A stretch of DNA of 64,000 nt from Bacteroidia bacterium (GCA_023151275.1 JAKLJI010000011.1:49233-113232); one strand, 5' to 3'. Shown: positions 1 through 9,889, numbered from the stretch's first letter. Numbers and translations are program-made. Notes: generated by a model not told the origin, from the letters alone.

Positions 1-114
1 CTAGCAAATTACGCAAACGTTTGTGTAATTCATTTCTTATTGACTTTCAATTCATTGTTAAAACCTACTTAAAATTTTAAATTCTTTCTCGAAAGGAGTC
101 AATATTTTGGACCG

Positions 115-726
115 ATGAAATCATTTTGGGAAGAACGATACGCTGAGGAGGACTATATTTATGGAGAGTTGCCTAATGCGTATTTGCAACTGAAATTAAA
201 GGGTTTAAAGTCGGGAAAGATCTTGTTTCCTGCTGATGGAGAAGGTAGGAATTCAGTGTATGCAGCCGGTATGGGTTGGCAGGTTTTTGCGTATGATTTT
301 AGTGAAAAAGCCAAAGAAAAGGCATTTAAACTCGCGAATCGCAAAGGAGTTGAGATAAATTATACAGTGGGGAATATTAAAGAGGTGCAATTCGAAAAAG
401 AATCATTTGATGCAATTGGCCTAATTTATTCACATGTCCCAACCGATTTGAGAGCGGCATTATTTCAACAAGTTCATTATTGCTTAAAGCCTGGAGGTCG
501 TTTGATTTTTGAAGCATTCAGTAAAAATCACAACCTCTATCAACAAGTGAATCCAAATGCCGGTGGCCCAAGGGATATCAATATGCTTTATTCTGTAGAG
601 GAATTACAAGCCGGTTTTGAAGGATTTACCTGGAAAGACCTGAAAGAAGAGGTTGTTGATTTGAACGAAGGTCCCTTTCATCAGGGAAGATCCGCTGTAA
701 TTCGGGCTTTTGGGGTGAAAAACTAG
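115..726 (+). CDS. Class I SAM-dependent methyltransferase (TehB/TPMT-like)
   Basis: A 203-aa soluble protein with the Rossmann-fold methyltransferase pattern. A glycine-rich SAM loop (FPADGEGRNSVYAAG, near residues 38-52) is followed by an acidic strand end (VFAYDFS). The motif IV region reads FDAIGLIYSHVP and the post-motif LKPGGRLIFEAF is near residue 130. The proximal DGEGRNS variant of the SAM loop is seen in TehB-like and thiopurine-type methyltransferases, so a small-molecule or metalloid oxyanion substrate is possible, but the substrate cannot be read from the sequence. It stands alone and converges with the next gene after 14 bp. A purine-rich GAAAGGAG lies at about 91-98, rather far from the ATG. 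Confidence 0.85.
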   Translation: MKSFWEERYAEEDYIYGELPNAYLQLKLKGLKSGKILFPADGEGRNSVYAAGMGWQVFAYDFSEKAKEKAFKLANRKGVEINYTVGNIKEVQFEKESFDAIGLIYSHVPTDLRAALFQQVHYCLKPGGRLIFEAFSKNHNLYQQVNPNAGGPRDINMLYSVEELQAGFEGFTWKDLKEEVVDLNEGPFHQGRSAVIRAFGVKN

Positions 727-740
727 CTGGAAAAATTTTC

Positions 741-2711
741 TCAATCCTGCTTTACCAATTTTACCAACTTGGTGCCCAGCCTGATGAAATAAATGCCCGG
801 GACATATTTACTTAAAGAAATTTGAGATTTTCCTTCCACAATTCCTGATTCAAGTTCTGTTCCAAGGATATTCGTTAAGGTCCATATTTCCTCCTTGGGC
901 GATTCTATTGTGAGTTTACTCTGAACCGGATTTGGGTAAATTAAAACTCCTGGTTCTAATTGATTTGGAAAGATTGAATTCAGCAGGACGGAATAGCATA
1001 GGCTGGAATCCTTGCAATTTCCTTTACTCAGAATGGCTTTGTAAATGCCTGATTGTTTGGCAATCAATTGGAGATTAGTTTCTCCTGCTAAATGTTTCCC
1101 ACTGGAACAATCAACCCATTGAACCTTCGCTAGGGTGTCAAGAACCTGCAGTTCGGTCCCATTTTGTTTAATTCCGGTATTAATGGTTGTTTCTGTCAAA
1201 AGGAGGTAGTATAGGGAATCGCACCCATAAACCGGTTTAGTAACTACTGAATAAATCCCGGGAACAGCAGAAACTTTTGTGTTTCGAAAAAAAATTTCAT
1301 TGTCACCTTTGCAGAATGTAATAGAAATGCTTGGTTCAGCCAGGCTGCATGGTTTTCCAAATTCATAAACAGAACCTGCATTTTGAACATAAAATTCATT
1401 GGATGAATCCTGGTCATCAAAAGGTGCTTGAACAAATATTCTGTTTATTCCCAATGCGAATTCTGTTCCAAATCGGTCACTTTCAGAGAATCCTTCTTTT
1501 CTGTCTGCGGCAACTAACTTTTTCAAGTACGAGTAATTTTGATTGGGAAATTCCCGGTTAAACAAAAAAACTGCCCCGGTATTATTCAACAAAAGTGAGT
1601 CTCGCCAATTTGTATCATCGAGTGGGGCTGAAATTGCTATTTGGTCTTTCTGAATTGCCACTTTGTAACCAAATTGGTCATTCAATCCGGGATGAGGGCT
1701 TTTAAATGTTTGACTTAATGTCCAATTGTTGTTAACGAGGGTGTATAAATAAGCCAATCCTACAGGGCCTGCAAGGGAATCATCCGGGTTCACATCTGTA
1801 TGGGAGCCAACCAAGAATTCATTTCCATGTAATGCAATTGATTGTCCGAACCGCGTTTTATAAGTTCCTGTAAAAGCATAGGGCGGTTTTATGCTATCGT
1901 ATTCTTCCCAAATATTGCTTTGATTTTTTTTATACAAATAAATGCGTGTATTGCTGCCAATTTCACTTCCCTGATAGTTTATGCTATGGCTACTTACAAA
2001 ACAAAGGCTATCGTTTAAGGCAATCTGACTTCCAAAAAATGTTGTTTGTGAGGACCTATTTGAAGGACAAATTTTCCTTTGCCATTCCCATGTATTGGAA
2101 GGGCTTAATTTAAAAACATGAACCGAGCCTGTCCACAAAAAGGGATTTAGATTATTGCTGTCGGTATTGTCATAGGGCACTCCAACGAACAGAAAACTGT
2201 CAGACATTGCAAGGGAGGCTCCAAACCTAAGATTTGTAACAGGGAACGGTGCAGTTAGCCGTTGTACTTCAAGCCATTTATTTCCCGATTTTTTAAAAAC
2301 ATAAACAGCGCCTACTTTGCTTTCACCAGCCACAGTTTCTTCATAAGCGCTAATTGCCAGCCAGTCTTTATAAAAAGAAATTGCATGTCCGAATCGAGCA
2401 TTTTGTATCCTGTTTTCAGGTTGAATAAATTGGATGAATTCAAGCTGCTGTTCATGAATGGAATAGCAATATACTGCCCCTGAGAAGGATTTTGAAACTA
2501 TTCCGGAACTATCCAGGTGTTCGTTTTCGGAGCCAATAAAGCCAAAACTATCATTCAATTGAATGCTGTTTCCAAAAAAAAGGTCCGTGCTTCTTATTCG
2601 AGCAGTATGTTTGTTATAAGGTCGCGAAAGGTCGGATTGAGCGAAAAGAATCGCATTTCTGAAAAAGATAAGTAGCAATAATAGAAATAGGGGAGTTGCT
2701 GTATTTTTCAT
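741..2711 (-). CDS. Secreted FG-GAP-like repeat protein with T9SS sorting domain
   Basis: A 656-aa protein with an N-terminal signal peptide (LFLLLLLIFF, cut near LFAQ). At least five repeats share the pattern FG-x-S/A-I-A/Q-L followed by a hydrophobic strand and a G-A/S-V-Y-x-F/Y strand, as in FG-GAP or integrin-alpha-like propellers; examples start near RFGHAISF, RFGASLAM, FGSQIALN, RFGQSIAL and FGYKVAIQ. The last about 75 residues carry the type A T9SS sorting domain (LIYPNPVQSKLTIES, then PGIYFIRL), so the product is probably exported through Type IX secretion and anchored or released at the surface. The ligand is unknown. Confidence 0.85.
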   Translation of the reverse strand: MKNTATPLFLLLLLIFFRNAILFAQSDLSRPYNKHTARIRSTDLFFGNSIQLNDSFGFIGSENEHLDSSGIVSKSFSGAVYCYSIHEQQLEFIQFIQPENRIQNARFGHAISFYKDWLAISAYEETVAGESKVGAVYVFKKSGNKWLEVQRLTAPFPVTNLRFGASLAMSDSFLFVGVPYDNTDSNNLNPFLWTGSVHVFKLSPSNTWEWQRKICPSNRSSQTTFFGSQIALNDSLCFVSSHSINYQGSEIGSNTRIYLYKKNQSNIWEEYDSIKPPYAFTGTYKTRFGQSIALHGNEFLVGSHTDVNPDDSLAGPVGLAYLYTLVNNNWTLSQTFKSPHPGLNDQFGYKVAIQKDQIAISAPLDDTNWRDSLLLNNTGAVFLFNREFPNQNYSYLKKLVAADRKEGFSESDRFGTEFALGINRIFVQAPFDDQDSSNEFYVQNAGSVYEFGKPCSLAEPSISITFCKGDNEIFFRNTKVSAVPGIYSVVTKPVYGCDSLYYLLLTETTINTGIKQNGTELQVLDTLAKVQWVDCSSGKHLAGETNLQLIAKQSGIYKAILSKGNCKDSSLCYSVLLNSIFPNQLEPGVLIYPNPVQSKLTIESPKEEIWTLTNILGTELESGIVEGKSQISLSKYVPGIYFIRLGTKLVKLVKQD

Positions 2712-2754
2712 TTACTGGCTTTTCATAAAGGTAAGCATTTCAGGCCAAAATTAA

Positions 2755-3483
2755 TCAATCCACTACACTGATTTGATCCTCTCCCAGTAAGGGTAGCCGT
2801 TTAAATTTCATCAGCAGTTGTGCAACTGTTACAACATCTTTTTGGCAATAGGTGCGAATCCGCTCCAAATCTCTTTCTTTCCAATACACCATCCAGACCA
2901 TGCTTCCATCAATATCATCTTTGGGAGTTGGAATACCAAAGGTGCTTGCCAATAAAACCAATGAGGTGAAGCTCTTGTAGTCGCCAAATTTCCAAAGCTC
3001 CATGGTGTCGAGCAAATTGACTTCCCAGGGTTTCTTGCCAGCAATGTCAAGTAAATCCGGGATTTCAAGTCCATTAATCAGGCATCTTCTAGCAATAAAC
3101 GGATAATCAAATTCTTTACCATTGTGGGCGCAAAGCGAAGCTCCCAAATCAGAGAAAGGTCGCTTACGAAGAAGTCCTGAAAAGCCTTCCAGAATTTGCT
3201 TTTCATCATCTCCATAGTAACTCTTCACCCTGAACTGGTAATTGCCATCCATATCGCGCAAAAAGAAACCGCAGGAAATACAAACTATTTTGCCAAATTC
3301 CGCATAAATACCTGCTCGTGGATACAAGTCCAGTTCGTTCTGACCTTCTTCCCTTCGCAATCCCTGGGCTTTCTTCATCCACAAATCGCGCCAGGTTTCA
3401 TCTAATAAATCAAGACTTGGATACTGTGGTACCGTTTCAATGTCGATTACAAGTACCTTGCTTAGGTCGGTTTGATTGAGCAT
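2755..3483 (-). CDS. Predicted PolB-like 3'-5' exonuclease
   Basis: A 242-aa DEDD-type nuclease related to the exonuclease domain of family B polymerases. Exo I is VIDIETVP near the N-terminus, Exo II is AHNGKEFDYPFIARR in the middle, and Exo III is YCQKDVVTVAQL near the C-terminus, so the metal-binding acidic residues are in place. No polymerase domain is attached. The family is common in Bacteroidota as a stand-alone protein and is presumed to act on DNA, though its cellular role is unproven. The ATG at 3483 (MLNQTDLSK) is preferred over an upstream TTG at 3498. Confidence 0.85.
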   Translation of the reverse strand: MLNQTDLSKVLVIDIETVPQYPSLDLLDETWRDLWMKKAQGLRREEGQNELDLYPRAGIYAEFGKIVCISCGFFLRDMDGNYQFRVKSYYGDDEKQILEGFSGLLRKRPFSDLGASLCAHNGKEFDYPFIARRCLINGLEIPDLLDIAGKKPWEVNLLDTMELWKFGDYKSFTSLVLLASTFGIPTPKDDIDGSMVWMVYWKERDLERIRTYCQKDVVTVAQLLMKFKRLPLLGEDQISVVD

Positions 3484-3502
3484 ATAACAAAGGTGCAAAA
3501 CA

Positions 3503-3533
3503 AAAAGAGGACCTGCTAATGCAAAGTCCTCTA
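3503..3533 (-). terminator. Rho-independent terminator of the POT transporter gene
   Basis: Read on the minus strand, an inverted repeat AGAGGAC / GTCCTCT is followed by TTTTTG. It sits about 30 bp after the stop codon of the transporter and just before the exonuclease gene. Confidence 0.65.
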
Positions 3534-3560
3534 ATTTGTAATGAATTATTTAGGTATTCC

Positions 3561-4943
3561 TTAGTGAATGCCGTGCATCATCTTCTTCAATTGGTTTGAA
3601 ATAATCAATACAGTCAAACCAAGTACAATTACTACAACCGAAATAATGGTGAAGATGGTTTGCGCTCCCATGGTTGCAAAAAACTGAACAAGGTAACCCG
3701 ATAGGAAATTAGCTATGAAAGAGCTCAGGAACCAAACACCCATCATCAATGAACCCAAACGCAGAGGTGCTAACTTGGTAACCATGGATAAGCCAACAGG
3801 ACTTAAACAAAGTTCACCCATAGTATGAATTAAGTAAGTTCCAACCAACCACATCAGGTTCGCTTTAACAGCAGTATCTGCAACGTCTCCGCCACGTTCA
3901 AGAGCGGCCCCAATCATCAAAAAGAAACCCACTCCCAGTAAAATCATGCCTAATCCCATTTTAATAATGGTATTGGGCTCTTTTTTGTTTTTGGCTAAAT
4001 AGGTCCATAACCAGGTAAATACAGGTCCCAACAATACAATAAACAAGGGGTTAACGCTCTGGAACCAGCTGGTAGGAACAGTCCAATCCAACATGCCAAC
4101 GTGACGATCAATATAACGGTCGGTGTAGAGTGAAATTGAAGAACCTGCTTGTTCAAATCCTGCCCAGAAGAAAATATTGAACAACATCATGATAACGATA
4201 ACCGAAAGGCGATTTTTTTCTTCTTTGGTTAATGGAGGATCTACCTGACCAGATTTTGCAGCTTCTGCTTTTTGCAATTTTGCACCGGGCTCTTTTCCAA
4301 GTTCGCCCAGGTATTGCTGACCAAGAATATTAAACAGCAATTGACCAAGTACCATACCAATACCGGCAGCTAAGAAGCCATAATTAAATCCATAGGAAAG
4401 AATAGCTCCAGTTGCGCCGTCTTTTACAGCAAATAAATCTTCTGCCAAATAGCCACAAACCAAAGGCGCTAAGAATGCACCCAGGTTAATGCCCATGTAG
4501 AAAATGGTAAATGCCGCATCTTTACGGGTATCACCAGCCGGATATAGCTGTCCAACAATGGTTGAAATATTTGGTTTGAAGAAGCCATTACCTATAATCA
4601 ACAAAATCAATCCCAGGTAAAAGAAAGGAAGCGCGTTGGCTGACGACATAAACAAAGAAAACTGACCCAAAGCCATCATGATACCACCAATGGTGATTGA
4701 ACGCCTTTGTCCAATAAAATTATCGGCTAACCAACCTCCAAAAATTGGGGTTAAGTAAACCAAACCGGTATAAATTCCATACAACAAACCTGCATTGGCA
4801 TCATCAAATCCCAAACCACCTTCAATGGTTGCTTTGGTTAAATAAAGTGTAAGAAGGCCACGCATGCCATAATAGCTAAAGCGCTCCCACATTTCGGTTG
4901 CGAAAAGTAGGTAAAGACCCTTTGGATGTCCGGTATTACTCAT
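3561..4943 (-). CDS. POT/PTR2 family proton-dependent peptide transporter
   Basis: A 460-aa, multi-spanning inner-membrane protein of the major facilitator superfamily that would import di- and tripeptides with protons. The family signature ExxERFxYYG is present at the N-terminus (EMWERFSYYGMRG), followed by GGWLADNFIGQRR and the PTR2 signature FYMGINLGAFLAPL. The length suits 12-14 membrane segments. The ATG at 4943 is chosen because the upstream in-frame extension to 5132 overlaps the divergent lipoprotein gene and has no family similarity. With the S46 and M1 peptidases elsewhere in the window, it fits a peptide-using lifestyle. Confidence 0.93.
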   Translation of the reverse strand: MSNTGHPKGLYLLFATEMWERFSYYGMRGLLTLYLTKATIEGGLGFDDANAGLLYGIYTGLVYLTPIFGGWLADNFIGQRRSITIGGIMMALGQFSLFMSSANALPFFYLGLILLIIGNGFFKPNISTIVGQLYPAGDTRKDAAFTIFYMGINLGAFLAPLVCGYLAEDLFAVKDGATGAILSYGFNYGFLAAGIGMVLGQLLFNILGQQYLGELGKEPGAKLQKAEAAKSGQVDPPLTKEEKNRLSVIVIMMLFNIFFWAGFEQAGSSISLYTDRYIDRHVGMLDWTVPTSWFQSVNPLFIVLLGPVFTWLWTYLAKNKKEPNTIIKMGLGMILLGVGFFLMIGAALERGGDVADTAVKANLMWLVGTYLIHTMGELCLSPVGLSMVTKLAPLRLGSLMMGVWFLSSFIANFLSGYLVQFFATMGAQTIFTIISVVVIVLGLTVLIISNQLKKMMHGIH

Positions 4944-4966
4944 AGTATCGTTTAGGTTAAGAAAAT

Positions 4967-4998
4967 GCAATATAGAGGGAAAGGTCACATTTGCAAAA
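4967..4998 (-). promoter_or_regulatory. Candidate promoter of the POT transporter
   Basis: On the minus strand a TTTTG (-33) is followed after 19 bp by TATATTGC, close to the Bacteroidota -7 consensus TAnnTTTG. It lies 24 bp upstream of the ATG at 4943, in the short divergent region shared with the DUF4197 gene. Confidence 0.4.
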
Positions 4999-5025
4999 TC
5001 CATGTCAATACCGCAGATTTGTTGT

Positions 5026-5763
5026 ATGAGAACACTCCGCATATTCAGCCTTCTGCTTTTAACTTCTGCTTCATTTCTTGTTGTTTCCTGCGAAAAAATT
5101 GATACCATCTTGCAAACAGTTGGACTTTCCAATGAAGAAGTGATTTTGGGCTTGAAAACAGCTTTGAATGTGGGTTCGGATACCTCGGTAACTGTTCTCT
5201 CTAAAGTAGATGGATACTACAAAGATGAATTGGTGAAAATCCTTCTTCCGGATGAAGCACAACCCGTTTACGATGTAGTGAATAAAATTCCTGGAGGAAG
5301 TTTATTGATTGACAATGCCGTGCTGGCCATCAATAGAGCCGCAGAAGATGCCGCTCCTCAGGCCAAACCTATATTTGTAAATGCAATTACCGGCATAACC
5401 ATTGCCGATGGTTTCTCCATATTAAACGGTGGTGATACGGCTGCCACCATTTACCTGAAAGGCAAAACTTACGATTCATTGACTATGGCTTTTAGTCCTA
5501 AAATTAATGCATCGCTTTCCAAGCCGGTACTGGGTTCGGTTTCGGCTGCATCTGCTTATAAGGATTTGGTTGATGCCTACAATACTGCTTCATTAGGTGG
5601 CATTTTGTTTCCGCAAATCACTACCAATACCTTAGGAGAGCATGTTACCAAAAAGGCATTGGATGGACTTTATTACAAAGTTTCTGAAGAGGAACGCAAA
5701 ATTCGCAAGGACCCTTTGCACCGGGTAAGCGAAATTCTTCAAAAGGTGTTTGGGGCGAAATAA
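5026..5763 (+). CDS. DUF4197 lipoprotein
   Basis: A 245-aa protein that starts with a lipoprotein signal (LLLTSASFLVVSC), so it is probably anchored in the outer or inner membrane and faces the periplasm. The rest matches the DUF4197 pattern: GLKTALNVGSD early, VNKIPGGSLLIDNAVLAINRAAEDAA in pieces near the middle, and a C-terminal ALDGLYYKVSEEERKIRKDP. The function of DUF4197 is unknown. The ATG at 5026 is chosen because it gives a clean signal peptide. The gene diverges from the peptide transporter and may share its control region. Confidence 0.85.
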   Translation: MRTLRIFSLLLLTSASFLVVSCEKIDTILQTVGLSNEEVILGLKTALNVGSDTSVTVLSKVDGYYKDELVKILLPDEAQPVYDVVNKIPGGSLLIDNAVLAINRAAEDAAPQAKPIFVNAITGITIADGFSILNGGDTAATIYLKGKTYDSLTMAFSPKINASLSKPVLGSVSAASAYKDLVDAYNTASLGGILFPQITTNTLGEHVTKKALDGLYYKVSEEERKIRKDPLHRVSEILQKVFGAK

Positions 5764-6040
5764 AATTGTCTGGTTTTAGCCAAAGTCAACACAACCCAAA
5801 TACAATTAGGGTCTGCTGTTAAATTCAGATTTGTATAAGATTCGAGGATAAGCCTGGTGGATTGTGCTCCTATACTGCCATCCATGCTTTTCTGAAGAAA
5901 ATTATGCGATTATAAATTAACGAAACAAATAGAATGCCGCAAGGCTAAAGCTGCAAAATCCATAAAAACCGTTTCTAAGCCTTCCAGATGATTTTCCCAT
6001 CCACGATTTAAATTCTTTTCAATCAGCAAGTCCTATTTGG
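5764..6040. other. Intergenic, no gene seen
   Basis: No plausible coding frame, RNA gene or clear terminator was seen in this stretch, which precedes a copy of the MITE-like repeat. Confidence 0.5.
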
Positions 6041-6219
6041 TCCGGAATACGCATTTGAACATGAATGCAATTGTTCAACTATTCCATTTCAAAATGCCTG
6101 TGAAATTGACTCCTTCTCGCACTCAGTAAACCAAAACGGGTATGCCTTACTCGTGAATCTGCCAATTTGCTTTGCTTTTTGGCCGTCATGACGAATTTCA
6201 AATGCATAATCCGGGTTTT
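6041..6219 (-). repeat. MITE-like repeat, copy A (inverted)
   Basis: A complete copy of a dispersed family, in reverse orientation. Its ends are CCGGAATACGCATTTGA (left on the plus strand) and TCAAATGCATAATCCGG (right), an imperfect terminal inverted repeat. Internal blocks CAATTTCACAGGCATTTTG and CATTTGAAATTCGTCATGA (on the minus strand) match copies B and C at 13.3-13.66 kb. A 70-codon open frame here is only a by-product of the repeat. Confidence 0.75.
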
Positions 6220-6342
6220 AGATGATTGAATGAAATCAGATTTTTTTTGTAAATTTTTAAGCATACGAATTTCCCCTTTTGCAGCGTTCATTAAACCGCT
6301 AGTGTAAAATTTCTGTCATCAGTCCGTATTTTTCTGCCTTTT

Positions 6343-6350
6343 TACATTTG
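6343..6350 (+). promoter_or_regulatory. Candidate -7 box (TACATTTG)
   Basis: A perfect match to the Bacteroidota -7 consensus TAnnTTTG, 18 bp before the ATG of the outer-membrane barrel gene. A clear -33 TTTG is not seen, so support is partial. Confidence 0.4.
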
Positions 6351-6367
6351 CAATAACCCCCATCAGC

Positions 6368-9142
6368 ATGCGATTAAAAGCCTTTCTGGCTGCTTTTGCA
6401 GTCTTTTTTACCTGGTTTCAGGTTCACTCCCAATCTATCCGGGGAGAACTTGCAGATACCATCAATTTTAAACCTCTGGCTTTTTCCAGCGTTAGCCTGA
6501 TTCGGGAGTCAGATTCCATTCTGATTGCCCATCAATGGACCGACCAGCAAAATCGATTTCAGTTTGAGTCGGTTCCTGAAGGAATTTATATCCTACAAAT
6601 TACGCGTCCCGGGTTTGCCGATTACGAAGATAGAATACGCTTTGGCAATCAGGATGTTGATTTGGGGGCCATTTCTTTGATAGCCAAAGCAAATTTGCTG
6701 AGAGAGGTTATTATCCGCGAAAAATTAGATGCCATACGCCTGAAAGGAGATACAACTGAATTTCTTGCCGATAGTTTCCAAGTTAGGCAAGGCGCAACAG
6801 TTGAGGATTTACTTAAAAAGCTTCCGGGCATTCAAGTGGATAGAACCGGGAAAATTACTGCCCAAGGCGAAACCGTTAAGCAGGTGCTGGTAGATGGTGA
6901 AGAGTTTTTTGGAGATGACCCTACCGTTGCAACCCGCAACCTGAAAGCAGAAAATATTGAAAGTGTTCAGGTCTTCGACAAGAAAAGTGAAACGGCGCTT
7001 CAAACCGGTGTGGATGATGGAGAAAAGAATAAAACCATCAACCTCAAATTGAAGGATGATGCCAAAAAGGGTTATTTCGGTAAAGCGAGTGCCGCTGCAG
7101 GAACCAAGGTGGAAAACAAAAATCGCTACGAGGCTGATGCGATGTTCAACTTCTTCAAAAACAAGCGGAAATTCTCAATTTACGGTGCGGGCGCCAATAC
7201 CAATAAAACCAATATGAACTGGCGGGATGCCAATAAATATGGCGCAGGCGATGATAATGTCACCTTTGATGAGGAATCAGGAATGGTTTATTCCTTTTAC
7301 AACGAAGATGAATCGGATATTAATTTTGATGGGAAAGGAATTCCAAGAACCTGGTACACGGGTGCACATTACTCCAATAAATTCAATGAGAATAAAACCG
7401 GAGTAAATGTCAATCTTACCCGCAAAGAAATGCGCGTGGATGGATGGGATTCAACGTATACGCAATACATATTACCGGACACGCTTTACTCAGATCGCCA
7501 AAGCAATATTTTTTCTCAATTCAAAGCAGCAACCAAAGGCTCTGCCATTCTCGATTTTAAACCCGATTCACTAACAAGTATCCGTTTTAAATCTCAGTTT
7601 AGTCAAACCGAAACCCAGGATAATTCCCTTTTTGGCTCACAAAACCTAAACGAAAATGACCTGTTAGTGAATTCCAATTCACGAAAAAATACCCAGAATT
7701 TCATCAGCCAAAATCTGGAGAATACACTTACCTACAATCGCAAGTTTGCAAAAAAGGGCAGGAGCCTCAACCTAAGTTTTAATCACCAATATAGAAATAC
7801 AACTGGCGATGGTTTGCTGGGGTCCAGAAGCAATTTCTTCAATGGGGTTCAGCAAATAATAAGTTCTGATTCCATCGACCAATTAAAAACAACCGAATCG
7901 GGTTCAACCCAATTGGGAGGAAAAGTGGCTTATACCGAACCCCTTTCAAAACTTTGGTTCTTGGTAACCGATTACAACCTCAATCATACGGCCTCCTTTG
8001 CCAAACGCTCTACATTGGGTCGCATTGGTCAAGGTTATTCCGATTTTGTTGATTCACTTAGCAGTAATTTCGATTACGATATTTGGGCTCACAATTCAGG
8101 ACTTACCTTAAGACGAGTTACCAAGAAGCTGAATTATTCCTTTGGTGGACGAATGGCTTATACTGTGCTTGATCAATTCGACAGATTGAAGGATTCAACC
8201 CAAAGCCGTAACTTTATTAATTTCTTTCCTTCTGCCGGCTTAAATTACAAAGTAAGTACAACAACATTTTTCGGAATCAACTATTCAGGTCGTACCCAGC
8301 AGCCAGCAATTCAAGCCTTGCAACCACTTCGTGATAATACCAATCCCTTAAACCTGTATATTGGAAATCCTGGTTTAAAGCAAAGTTTTACGAATTCAGT
8401 ATCCTTCAATTTCAATACGTTTAAGCCCATTTCTGGAAGAGGAATGTATGCCAGTTTGAACTATTCCATTACCAACAATGCCTTTGCATCCAGCAACTAT
8501 GTGGATGCTCAAGGAAGAAGAATTTACCAAACCGTTAACGTGGATGGAAATCAAAATTTAGGAACCTATATTTATTATTACATGACATTAAAATCCCTGA
8601 ATGTGGATTTGAATGCGAGCCTGAATGCCAACATCAGCAAGAACCGAAACTTTGTAAATTTTGTCGAAAACGTAAACAACAATCAAAACCTGAACATAGG
8701 CTTTTATCCCAGTTACAGTTTGGGCGAATGGTTAGAAGTGGGCTTCAATTGCAGCTGGAACTTTACCCGTTCAACTTCAAGCCTGCGTCCGGATGTGGTT
8801 ACCAGTTTCTGGACAAGTACCTATACACCCTGGCTAAACCTGGTTCTGCCTTACGGATTTAGGTTGGATAACGATATTGATTTCAACCGCCGCCAAACAG
8901 CTTATGAATCAAGCCAAAACCTAAATACCATGATTTGGAATGCCCGATTGAATTGGAAAATACCGAAACACGAGCAATTTCAATTTGGCATAAGTGGCTA
9001 TGATTTATTGAATCAAAATGTTGGATTTAGCCGCTATGCCAGTTCCAATTTCGTAACGCAAAATGTGTATTCAAATTTGAAGCGTTATGTGTTATTCTCC
9101 CTCACTTACAATATCAATAATGCGCCCGGTGATGACGACTAA
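6368..9142 (+). CDS. TonB-receptor-like outer-membrane beta-barrel protein
   Basis: A 924-aa protein with a signal peptide ending near WFQVHSQ. An N-terminal carboxypeptidase-regulatory-like domain (residues about 22-115, IRGELADT...PLAFSSVSL) is followed by a plug-like domain (GATVEDLLKKLPGIQVDRTG, then VLVDGEEFFGDDP). The rest is a long beta-rich region with alternating polar and aromatic residues, typical of the OMP_b-brl_3 family barrel. It has no recognisable TonB box, and such proteins may not be true nutrient receptors. Its stop overlaps the ATG of the GLPGLI gene, a pairing that recurs in Bacteroidota. The ligand is unknown. Confidence 0.88.
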   Translation: MRLKAFLAAFAVFFTWFQVHSQSIRGELADTINFKPLAFSSVSLIRESDSILIAHQWTDQQNRFQFESVPEGIYILQITRPGFADYEDRIRFGNQDVDLGAISLIAKANLLREVIIREKLDAIRLKGDTTEFLADSFQVRQGATVEDLLKKLPGIQVDRTGKITAQGETVKQVLVDGEEFFGDDPTVATRNLKAENIESVQVFDKKSETALQTGVDDGEKNKTINLKLKDDAKKGYFGKASAAAGTKVENKNRYEADAMFNFFKNKRKFSIYGAGANTNKTNMNWRDANKYGAGDDNVTFDEESGMVYSFYNEDESDINFDGKGIPRTWYTGAHYSNKFNENKTGVNVNLTRKEMRVDGWDSTYTQYILPDTLYSDRQSNIFSQFKAATKGSAILDFKPDSLTSIRFKSQFSQTETQDNSLFGSQNLNENDLLVNSNSRKNTQNFISQNLENTLTYNRKFAKKGRSLNLSFNHQYRNTTGDGLLGSRSNFFNGVQQIISSDSIDQLKTTESGSTQLGGKVAYTEPLSKLWFLVTDYNLNHTASFAKRSTLGRIGQGYSDFVDSLSSNFDYDIWAHNSGLTLRRVTKKLNYSFGGRMAYTVLDQFDRLKDSTQSRNFINFFPSAGLNYKVSTTTFFGINYSGRTQQPAIQALQPLRDNTNPLNLYIGNPGLKQSFTNSVSFNFNTFKPISGRGMYASLNYSITNNAFASSNYVDAQGRRIYQTVNVDGNQNLGTYIYYYMTLKSLNVDLNASLNANISKNRNFVNFVENVNNNQNLNIGFYPSYSLGEWLEVGFNCSWNFTRSTSSLRPDVVTSFWTSTYTPWLNLVLPYGFRLDNDIDFNRRQTAYESSQNLNTMIWNARLNWKIPKHEQFQFGISGYDLLNQNVGFSRYASSNFVTQNVYSNLKRYVLFSLTYNINNAPGDDD

Positions 9143-9881
9143 AATCAAGATACTACTAAGCACTTTCTTTCTTCTTGCAGCGTTCCTTCCTGCCTTTTCA
9201 CAACAGCTTATTTTACAAGGAAAGGTTCAATACGAACGCAAGGAAAATATCCATAAGCAATTCACCGAAGAAAATGAATGGACCACTGAATTCAAAAAGC
9301 AAATGCCCAAGTATCGAACCGACCAATTCGAATTGGCATTCAACAGCCGCAAAACCCATTACAAAGTCACTCAGGAGTTTGAATCCAATTCACGTATGAT
9401 GGATTGGTTCAATGTATGTAAACTCAATGTGGTTGAGCAAAATCTGGAGCAAAAGAAATTGCATGCCATCAAAACCGTTTACGATAAAACCTACAACCTA
9501 CAGGATTCACTTCCACAATTCAGTTGGAAAATTCACAACGAGTTTAGAACCATTGCAGGTTATTCATGCCGGAAGGCTTCAACCATAATCCTGGATTCGG
9601 TTTATGTAATTGCTTTTTATACCGATGAAATTCCAGTAAGTGCAGGTCCCGAATCCTTCAACGGTTGTCCGGGCATGATCCTAGGACTTGTAATTCCTCG
9701 TTTGAATTGCACCTGGTTTGCCACGCGAATCGACCACGTTTCGGTTTCCGAGGAACAACTCAAAATGCCTCCGGCTAAAAAAGGGCTGGTTAGCTTCATG
9801 CAATTCCTCAAAGAAATAAAACAAGCCACCAAAGATTGGGGGAAAGAATCCGCTTCCATCATTTGGCGTTCCATCATTTAA
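9132..9881 (+). CDS. GLPGLI family secreted protein
   Basis: A 249-aa protein with a signal peptide (TFFLLAAFLPAFSQ). The family hallmark, a G-x-P-G-x-I-L-x-L turn, appears as GCPGMILGL, preceded by AGYSCRKAS and VIAFYTDEIPVSAGP, which are the usual flanking blocks. The function of the family is unknown, but members follow carboxypeptidase-regulatory-domain barrels, as here. The ATG at 9132 overlaps the end of the barrel gene (ATGACGACTAA), suggesting translational coupling. An alternative ATG at 9120 adds only four residues. Confidence 0.85.
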   Translation: MTTKIKILLSTFFLLAAFLPAFSQQLILQGKVQYERKENIHKQFTEENEWTTEFKKQMPKYRTDQFELAFNSRKTHYKVTQEFESNSRMMDWFNVCKLNVVEQNLEQKKLHAIKTVYDKTYNLQDSLPQFSWKIHNEFRTIAGYSCRKASTIILDSVYVIAFYTDEIPVSAGPESFNGCPGMILGLVIPRLNCTWFATRIDHVSVSEEQLKMPPAKKGLVSFMQFLKEIKQATKDWGKESASIIWRSII

Positions 9882-9889
9882 TAAGGAAG

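Noticed and set aside
4944..5132. N-terminal extension of the POT transporter to 5132
   Set aside because: It overlaps the divergent lipoprotein gene and puts non-conserved residues before the family start motif.
6079..6291. A 70-codon open frame on the minus strand
   Set aside because: It lies almost wholly within MITE-like copy A and has no protein-like pattern.
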